From positions 1-55,577 of the forward strand of contig JACQYF010000069.1 of assembly GCA_016208315.1 (NCBI GenBank): 55,577 nt of DNA, read 5' to 3'. Each line of letters begins with the position of its first letter. The stretch's first letter is position 1. The stretch comes from Chloroflexota bacterium (lineage in GTDB: Bacteria; Chloroflexota; Anaerolineae; UBA4142). The position numbers were made by a program, and so were the translations under genes. The notes beneath the pieces were generated by a model, which saw nothing but the letters and a program-made list of their open reading frames with translations, did no database searches and was not told the origin of the DNA. This document shows, in pieces, positions 50,194-55,577 of the stretch.

Positions 50194-52239
50194 TTACGAC
50201 GCGCTTACCGGCGCGCCTTCCAGCGTTTCAACGCGCACGCGCGCGGGACGCGCCTCGGGCCAGGCGGCGATGAGCGTGCTGACGATCAAGCAAAACCCTC
50301 CGAACCAGACCCAGAACACGAGCGGGTTAACGTAGGCCCGGAACGTGACGCTCGCGTAATTTTCTTCCCACCCCCCGATGATCAAGTATAAATCCTCTTG
50401 CGCTGTAGACAAAATCGCGGGATAGGTCTCGGTTTGCTCCTGCCGCTCGAAAAAGCCCCGCGCCGGCGAAAGCGTGCTGAGGCGCTTGCCGTCTTTCGAT
50501 ACGCCGACCGTCGCCGACGTGATCAACGCCTCGCCGCTCGGAAAGTTCGCCGATAGATTCTCGAACGTCAGCGTGTAGCCGCGCACTTGCATGGACTCGC
50601 CCGGCTTGAGCGCGCGCGTCTCGTCCGTCGTGTACACCTGCGAGCCGATAATGCCGATCGCCATCATGGCGACCGCGACGTGAATCAAATAGCCGCCGTA
50701 GCGCTGCCGGTTTTTTTCGACTAACGTGCGGAGCGCGATCGGGAAAAACTCGCGCGTATTTTTCGCGCGCGCCCGCGCGCCCTGTAGCAACTCGCTCACG
50801 GTCGCAACGATCACCAGGTACGCGAGAAAATAGCCGAGCAGCGGCACAATGTCCTGCACGCCGATCGCGAACGTGATTCCCGCGAGGACGAGCGAAATCG
50901 CCGCGGGCGCGATGAGCCGCCGCAGGAATTTCGGCCCGGTCGCGCCGCTCCAGCCGATCAACGGGATAATGCCCATGATGAGCAAGAGCGTGCCAAAGAG
51001 CGGCGCGGCGATGCGATTGAAATACGGCGGGCCGACGGTTAGTTTTTGATTGTAGACCAGCTCGCTGAACAGCGGATAAACCGAGCCCCAGAGAATCGCA
51101 AACGCCACGCCGACGAACAAGAGATTGTTCAGCAAAAAGAACGCTTCGCGCGAAAAGAGCGAATCAATCTCGCGTTCGCTGCGGAGCGACTTGAGCCGCG
51201 TGAACAAGAGCGCCGTCGCCGAAAGCGTCACGCCCGCGATAAAAGCCAGGAACCAGAACCCAATGTCGGACGTGGCAAACGAGTGAACGGAGACGATCAC
51301 GCCGCTGCGCACAACGAACGTGCCGAACAGGACGAGCGCAAAGGTGATGATGATGAGGCCCATATTCCAGACCTTGAGCATCCCTTTGCGTTCCTGGACC
51401 ATCACCGAATGGAGAAACGCGGTACCCGTCAGCCACGGCATAAAGGCCGCATTCTCGACCGGGTCCCAGCCCCAATAGCCGCCCCAGCCCAGCACGTCGT
51501 ACGCCCAGCGTCCGCCGACCATCAGCCCAATCGCCAGGAACAGCCACGCGGCGATCGTCCAGCGCCGCGTCGTCTGCAGCCACGATGCGCCCAAATTCCC
51601 GCTGAGGAGCGCCGCCATCGCGAACGCGAACGGAATCGTGAAACCGACATAGCCCAGATAGAGAAATGGCGGATGCATCGCCATCAAGGGATGTTGCAAC
51701 AAGGGGTTGAGTCCCTGCCCATTGGGCGGAACGAAAGGCAGCGCGCCGGCGGGCGGGAAGAGCGCCATCACCGTCTTGCCGCCCACGTCCCACCACCGCT
51801 CAAACGGACTGGAGACGAAGGAAAGCATAAAGCCAAAGAACGTTTGCAGCGCCATCAAGGTCGCGATCAGGTAGGGCATCAGATTGCGGTCGCGTTCCCA
51901 TTTGCGTAGAACCACCACCGCGGAATAGAGTGACAGAATCCACGACCAGAAAAGCAGACTGCCCGCTTGGTTCGACCAGAGCGCGGTGATCGTGAAGAGC
52001 GTTTGGAGTTCGCGGCTCGTGCTGTTCGCGACCAGCGCAATCGAAAAATCGTGCGTGTACAGCGCGATAGTGAGCAGCCCTATCGCCAGCGTGGTCAGCC
52101 CGGCATAAGCGAGAATGCCGTTCCGCGCGCTGTTGATGAGTTCGGGCATGCCGCGCTTCGCGCCTACCCACGCGGCCAGGGTCGAATAGACCGCGACGAC
52201 GAACGCGACGAATATGGAAAGAGCGCCGATTGTTGCCAT
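50194..52239 (-). CDS. ccmF: Cytochrome c haem lyase subunit CcmF
   Basis: This is a 681-residue protein with about 15 membrane helices. The WWD motif WGGYWGWDPVENAAFMPW binds haem; conserved His residues include MAMHPPFLYLGY and SVHSFATSD. A periplasmic domain near the C-terminus (residues about 545-650) precedes the last helix. CcmF joins haem to apocytochrome CxxCH sites. The length matches the family (about 650). Confidence 0.95.
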   Translation of the reverse strand: MATIGALSIFVAFVVAVYSTLAAWVGAKRGMPELINSARNGILAYAGLTTLAIGLLTIALYTHDFSIALVANSTSRELQTLFTITALWSNQAGSLLFWSWILSLYSAVVVLRKWERDRNLMPYLIATLMALQTFFGFMLSFVSSPFERWWDVGGKTVMALFPPAGALPFVPPNGQGLNPLLQHPLMAMHPPFLYLGYVGFTIPFAFAMAALLSGNLGASWLQTTRRWTIAAWLFLAIGLMVGGRWAYDVLGWGGYWGWDPVENAAFMPWLTGTAFLHSVMVQERKGMLKVWNMGLIIITFALVLFGTFVVRSGVIVSVHSFATSDIGFWFLAFIAGVTLSATALLFTRLKSLRSEREIDSLFSREAFFLLNNLLFVGVAFAILWGSVYPLFSELVYNQKLTVGPPYFNRIAAPLFGTLLLIMGIIPLIGWSGATGPKFLRRLIAPAAISLVLAGITFAIGVQDIVPLLGYFLAYLVIVATVSELLQGARARAKNTREFFPIALRTLVEKNRQRYGGYLIHVAVAMMAIGIIGSQVYTTDETRALKPGESMQVRGYTLTFENLSANFPSGEALITSATVGVSKDGKRLSTLSPARGFFERQEQTETYPAILSTAQEDLYLIIGGWEENYASVTFRAYVNPLVFWVWFGGFCLIVSTLIAAWPEARPARVRVETLEGAPVSAS

Positions 52240-52250
52240 AGAAACCTCGC

Positions 52251-52310
52251 AAAGCGTAAAACGTGAAACGTAAAGCGTAACAAGTAAATCTACGTTTTAC
52301 GTTTTACGGT
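52251..52310. repeat. Self-complementary heptamer array, unit AAAACGT
   Basis: AAAGCGTAAAACGTGAAACGT units pair with ACGTTTTACGTTTTACGG. The ccmE stop TAA (52304-52306) is inside the array and the other end is 12 bases from the ccmF start. Confidence 0.88.
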
Positions 52311-52786
52311 TGATAATTCAAATCGCCTACCTGCGTGCTATCGCGCCATTCGATTTGCGAGGGGTCGTATTTCGAAGGGCATTTTGCCAGCACGAGCGTG
52401 GCATGGAAGACGCCGTCGCTGCCGACTTTGCCTTCGGCGATGACTTGCGTGCTCTTCTCGAACGTATCGGGCAGGATGCCTTTGTAGACGACCGGCAGCA
52501 TGATGCTCCCATCGGTCATCGTAAACTGCGCGGTAAGGTCTCGGCTGTTAATGTGCGTCGTATTCGGCGCGAGGTTGCCTCCCACGCGCACGATTTGCTT
52601 GGTCGCCAGGTCGCCTTTGGCTTGCATCTCGGCGAGCGTCAAAAAGTATTGCTGCGTCGCATTGGTGCTCGTGAACACGTATGCGCCAATGGCCGCTAAA
52701 ATGACGAACGCGCCAAGCAAGAGCTTCGTCTGGCGCGGCAAGAACCCATTGTCGGGCTTGACTTCGGGAATAGTTGCAGAAGCCAC
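52304..52786 (-). CDS. ccmE: Haem chaperone CcmE, Cys-type
   Basis: This is a 160-residue CcmE with one N-terminal helix (LLLGAFVILAAIGAYVF) and an OB-fold domain (IVRVGGNLAPNT, PVVYKGILPDTF, VIAEGKVGSDGVFHA). The haem-binding motif is LAKCPSKYDP: Cys 136 replaces the usual His of HxxxY, giving CxxxY. This variant is known from archaea and some sulfate reducers (system I*), usually without CcmH; none is seen here. GTG 52786 has GAGG 5 bases upstream and is preferred to a TTG further up. Confidence 0.9.
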   Translation of the reverse strand: MASATIPEVKPDNGFLPRQTKLLLGAFVILAAIGAYVFTSTNATQQYFLTLAEMQAKGDLATKQIVRVGGNLAPNTTHINSRDLTAQFTMTDGSIMLPVVYKGILPDTFEKSTQVIAEGKVGSDGVFHATLVLAKCPSKYDPSQIEWRDSTQVGDLNYQP

Positions 52787-52820
52787 GGTCTCCTCTCTTC
52801 TAGACTCGCGCAATCATCAG

Positions 52821-52880
52821 ACAGTGAACAGTCGGCGTTTACTGTTTACTGTTGACTGTTGACTGTTCACTGTTCACTGG
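52821..52880. repeat. Self-complementary heptamer array, unit CAGTGAA
   Basis: ACAGTGAACAGT on the left pairs with ACTGTTTACTGTTGACTGTT and GTTCACTGTTCACTG on the right. It abuts the stop of the DUF2085-like gene (52883-52885) with two bases between. Confidence 0.85.
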
Positions 52881-52882
52881 CC

Positions 52883-53749
52883 CTACGGCAGCACCGTCGT
52901 CCCCAGGACCGCGTAGCGCAGAAGCGAGAGCAGGCCGAGTTCGATCATCGCGAGGATGACGCCCGCGGCGAAGGGGTTGAGCGCGTCGCGCCACGTCACC
53001 GCGCTGGCGTCCTTGCCCGTGATCGAGACGACGAAGACGAGGTTGATGAGCGCGATCAGAATCACGGTGCTTGCGCTCGTGATGATCGCGAGCGGCCAGT
53101 AAAAGATGCCCAGTTCCGACGCGTTCATCACGAACAACACGACGAGGAGCGCGAGCGCGCCCGCGAACTGCTTCCAATTTTCGAAAATCGGTCGCATGTC
53201 GTTCTCACGCCAGAGCGAAAAATTCACGACGGGGACGAGAAAGCCCGCGAACGCGATTCCGCACAGCAGCCCGGTGCCCAGCCGCAGTTCCAGGCGCGGC
53301 TCGTAGAGATGCGGCACGACTTGCAGATCGTAAAAGAACGCGTTCAGCCCGTCAAAGCCCATGATGCCGACGAACAGAATCATCGTCACCAGCATCCAGG
53401 GCTTGGGCATGCCTTTCGCGCGGCCGCGCCCCAGCGCGATCAAATAGCCCCACGTGACGAGAAAGCCGACGTAGATGCCAAAGTCGCGCGCTTCGAGCGG
53501 AAGCTGCGTCGGCTCGGCAGGATCGAGGATGGCAAACCCCGGCACATTCGCTCGCAAGAACGCTTCGCCCGGAAGCGTCGTCCCACCCAAAAAGTACGAG
53601 TGGCTGGGACGCTGAGGTCAGATGCCAAAACAAACGGCGTCGAGCTTGTTCTTGAGCGACCACGGCGCCACAAGGAACACGGCGACCAGCGCCAACAAAA
53701 ACGCGGGGGCGAGCCAGGTGGTCACACGCGAACGCGCGATGGAGGTCAT
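52883..53749 (-). CDS. DUF2085-like membrane protein with an in-frame UGA codon
   Basis: The frame is 288 codons long, interrupted by one TGA (53618-53620, codon 44). The start is an ATGA overlap with the upstream DUF2085 gene, so translation should begin there. Before the TGA lies a membrane helix (LAPAFLLALVAVFLVAPW) and LDAVCFGI. After it, PQRPSHSYFLGG and LPLEARDFGIYVGFLVTW continue the DUF2085 pattern, followed by more helices. The TGA falls where the neighbour has the Cys of LTCHQLAFRTYFFFG. A hairpin begins six bases later. Selenocysteine insertion or a nonsense mutation are both possible. Confidence 0.65.
53579..53611 (-). promoter_or_regulatory. Candidate SECIS-like hairpin after the in-frame UGA
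   Basis: CGTCCCA (53611-53605) pairs with TGGGACG (53585-53579), extended by two more G-C pairs past one mismatch, with a 13-base apical loop. The stem starts six bases and the loop sixteen bases after the UGA, at the lower limit of the usual bacterial SECIS distance. The loop lacks a G in its first two positions, so the match is only partial. Confidence 0.4.
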
Positions 53750-54414
53750 GGAATGGTTTTCCCCTTCGCCCGTTGTAATTGCGCGCGCGTTTGGGCGAGC
53801 ACGTCGCGCATCGCTTCTTCTAGATACGGGTAGATGAGCCAGACGGATCCCAGGCCGAACAGCGCGCCCGTAATGCCGCGCAGCAAGTAATCGCTTTCGC
53901 GCCAGCCAAAGAGCTGCGTAAACCCGTCGAGCGCCATCGGCGTGATCAGCGCCAGGTAGATGCGCCAATCGAGCGGACGGACGCGCGAGCGTACCGAGCC
54001 GAAGAACAGGCCGCCCAAAAAGAGCGAAGCGTAAATTGCCGTGTCTCGCTCGCACCACGCCATCTTGTAGCCGAGTTGCGCGTTGCCGAGGAAATTGTTC
54101 CAGAAGAAAATATCGTTTTCGTCAAAGAGTACCGTCGCTCGCAGTTGTTCGAGCGTGTAGACCGGCTGCTCGCCAAAGAAAAAGTACGTACGGAAGGCGA
54201 GTTGATGGCAGGTGAGTTTGTAAGCCGTATAGATAAGTTGCGCCGGTCCCGTATAGCCATACTCCATGAGGACCGGCGCCAGCATCGGCAGCGCGATAAA
54301 GACGAACAAGGTGACGTTTGCGAGCAACAGCCAGTGCCCGGAGATGAAAATCGCAAAGCGGTCCACGATGATAATAAATCTCCGGACGCCCGGCGACACG
54401 GTTTGAACAGTCAT
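53746..54414 (-). CDS. DUF2085 family membrane protein
   Basis: This is a 222-residue membrane protein with about five helices. The family motif appears as KLTCHQLAFRTYFFFGEQ and later MAWCERDTAIYASLFLGGLFFG (CHQ and CxRDxxIY), two conserved Cys that may bind a metal. Function is unknown. It overlaps the second DUF2085-like gene by four bases and starts seven bases after the TolB/M15 gene, so these three are one operon. Confidence 0.85.
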   Translation of the reverse strand: MTVQTVSPGVRRFIIIVDRFAIFISGHWLLLANVTLFVFIALPMLAPVLMEYGYTGPAQLIYTAYKLTCHQLAFRTYFFFGEQPVYTLEQLRATVLFDENDIFFWNNFLGNAQLGYKMAWCERDTAIYASLFLGGLFFGSVRSRVRPLDWRIYLALITPMALDGFTQLFGWRESDYLLRGITGALFGLGSVWLIYPYLEEAMRDVLAQTRAQLQRAKGKTIP

Positions 54415-54421
54415 AGTTCCC

Positions 54422-55577
54422 TTATGGTTCGAGCGCGTACCACTGCCACGCTTTGGATGGGGCGGGAACGCCTTTGAGATAGAGCAGGTACGGTTCGTAA
54501 TCCAGTTTATTGGCGAGCGTGTTCCAGTCGGACAGCGTGCTGAGCTCCGTTTCCGAAAAAACCTCGCGCATCGCTTGATACCAATTCAGCTCGTCCATGC
54601 GCTGATAGTGCCAATATTCGGCGGCGACCTTATTCGTGCGCCAATCGAAATCGTCGCCGTCGTGAGCCGAGATGCGCTCCCAGCCGTAGGCGCGCGCAAG
54701 TTCGGTGAAATCCACGTAGAACCCGTACGGCACGGGCTTTTTCACGCCTCCCTCGCCGCGCCCGATAATCCAGCGTGCGCGATAGCCCAAGTCCCACGGC
54801 GCTTGCTTCATCGGCTCGCCCATCGAACCGTCCTGGGCGGCAGCGCGCAAGAACATGCGGAAGAACGTCTCGCCCTGCTGGTCCTCGCGGACGATCTCGA
54901 GCGCGCTACCGCGCGCGTCGGTGTAATCCAGCCGCGTGTCGAAGGCGCGGCCCGCTTTGTGCCAACTCAGCGTATCGCACGTAATATCGCAGGTCAGATC
55001 AATCGGCCGCGTCATGTCCGCGAGCACACTCAGAAAATCGTATCCGACCTCTTGTTTGAGCCGCGCTTGCAGCGCGATATACGAATCGGCCACGCGCCCG
55101 TTCAGTTTGTTGATCCCCGGATCGAGCCGCGTCGTCGTCATGCGCCGCATTTCGTAAGGATGGCCGCTGTTGGGCGATGAGAGATCAGGGCGCGCTTGGT
55201 AGAGTGGCGCGCGCGTGCTATCGTTCGGCATGTCGGTCACGATGGTCGAATCCGGCGCCCAGGTCACCGAAACCGCAAACATATCGCTGTCGTCAACGAT
55301 GCGCGGGATGCCTCCCTCGGCGGAGGTGATGTAAATGGGCTGACGCGTGGGACGCGCGGAGACGAACGCGATCCACTTGCCATCGGGCGACCACGCCGGT
55401 TGGTCGTCCCAGCCGGAGAAGGTGATTCGCTTGATATTCTTCAATCCGGCCAGCGCAAAGTCGGCGGTATAGATGGCGCGCTGTCCATCGCGGTCGGAAA
55501 CAAAAGCCACCTTTTTGCCATCGGGCGACCAAGCCGGTTCTTCGTCGTCGAATTTATTCTGGCTGATGTTGAACGCT
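54422..55577 (-). CDS. TolB-like beta-propeller / M15-like peptidase fusion (5'-partial)
   Basis: At least 384 residues; the gene runs off the right edge in an open frame. The N-terminal part has PD40/TolB repeats (PAWSPDGKKVAFVSDRDG, PAWSPDGKWIAFVSARP, VTWAPDS). The C-terminal part has an M15-type zinc-peptidase pattern: LSWHKAGRAFDTRLD (SxHxxGxAxD) and AAEYWHYQ (ExWH). It may trim cell-wall peptides or other D,D- or D,L-linked substrates. It lies upstream of the DUF2085 pair in the same direction. Confidence 0.72.
   Translation of the reverse strand, partial: AFNISQNKFDDEEPAWSPDGKKVAFVSDRDGQRAIYTADFALAGLKNIKRITFSGWDDQPAWSPDGKWIAFVSARPTRQPIYITSAEGGIPRIVDDSDMFAVSVTWAPDSTIVTDMPNDSTRAPLYQARPDLSSPNSGHPYEMRRMTTTRLDPGINKLNGRVADSYIALQARLKQEVGYDFLSVLADMTRPIDLTCDITCDTLSWHKAGRAFDTRLDYTDARGSALEIVREDQQGETFFRMFLRAAAQDGSMGEPMKQAPWDLGYRARWIIGRGEGGVKKPVPYGFYVDFTELARAYGWERISAHDGDDFDWRTNKVAAEYWHYQRMDELNWYQAMREVFSETELSTLSDWNTLANKLDYEPYLLYLKGVPAPSKAWQWYALEP

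Noticed and set aside
53618..53620. UGA read as Trp (alternative genetic code)
   Set aside because: Many genes here end in TGA (for example the ATGA overlaps at 285, 24467 and 53746) and Trp is encoded by TGG throughout.

Overview
The window is GC-rich, densely coded bacterial DNA with long runs of minus-strand genes. The gene content fits Chloroflexota best: oligopeptide ABC transport, NarL/DegS-type two-component pairs with PhnD-like sensors, ACR3, a Ccm system with a Cys-type CcmE, and many palindromic spacer repeats. This is inference from gene content. I see no rRNA, tRNA or CRISPR array.

Layout. (1) 1-5608: a peptide ABC transporter operon (two ATPases, two permeases, a lipoprotein binding protein). 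(2) 5680-11549: an octopine/nopaline-dehydrogenase-like enzyme, a 1215-residue cobalamin-mutase/MutL fusion and an RpiR regulator. (3) 11778-15814: an FmdE-like protein, a TorD chaperone, a four-cluster ferredoxin subunit and a frameshifted PhsA/PsrA-like molybdoenzyme. (4) 16521-21994, plus strand: an ArsR-rhodanese repressor, two methyltransferases, a DsrE/F/H-like set, a small coiled-coil protein, a PIG-L stub, a sulfide:quinone-oxidoreductase-like flavoprotein and a YbaK-like deacylase. (5) 22149-28701: a split-Soret-like dihaem Tat protein, a second TorD, a two-component pair, and an arsenic block (ArsP-like permease, thioredoxin, ArsR, ACR3). (6) 28883-41762: a TtrA-like molybdoenzyme with NrfD and ferredoxin subunits, a 51-residue membrane protein, and two tandem copies of a PhnD-like binding protein / histidine kinase / response regulator module. 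(7) 41889-43875: a MerR regulator and an alpha/beta hydrolase. (8) 43921-52786: cytochrome c maturation (ccdA, glutaredoxin, tlpA, ccmD, C, B, A, a SHOCT-type membrane protein, a CcmI-like zinc-ribbon protein, ccmF, ccmE). (9) 52883-55577: two DUF2085-like membrane proteins, one with an in-frame UGA, and a TolB/M15 fusion cut by the window edge.

Regions 3 to 8 read as one anaerobic respiratory and detoxification island. Two Mo-bisPGD enzymes with TorD chaperones reduce or oxidise sulfur or arsenic oxyanions. The flavoprotein and DsrEFH-like proteins handle sulfide and sulfane sulfur. The duplicated three-component sensors probably detect the oxyanion. ACR3 and ArsP remove arsenicals, and the Ccm genes mature the c-type cytochromes.

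The strongest unexplained signals are: (a) self-complementary arrays of 7-8 bp units, different in sequence at nearly every locus but almost always placed on the stop codon of the preceding gene; (b) an in-frame UGA at the conserved Cys position of a DUF2085-like protein, followed by a hairpin; (c) three copies of a GCGAGGGAAAACCCTA-like motif spaced 31-32 bp apart upstream of the TtrB-like gene.
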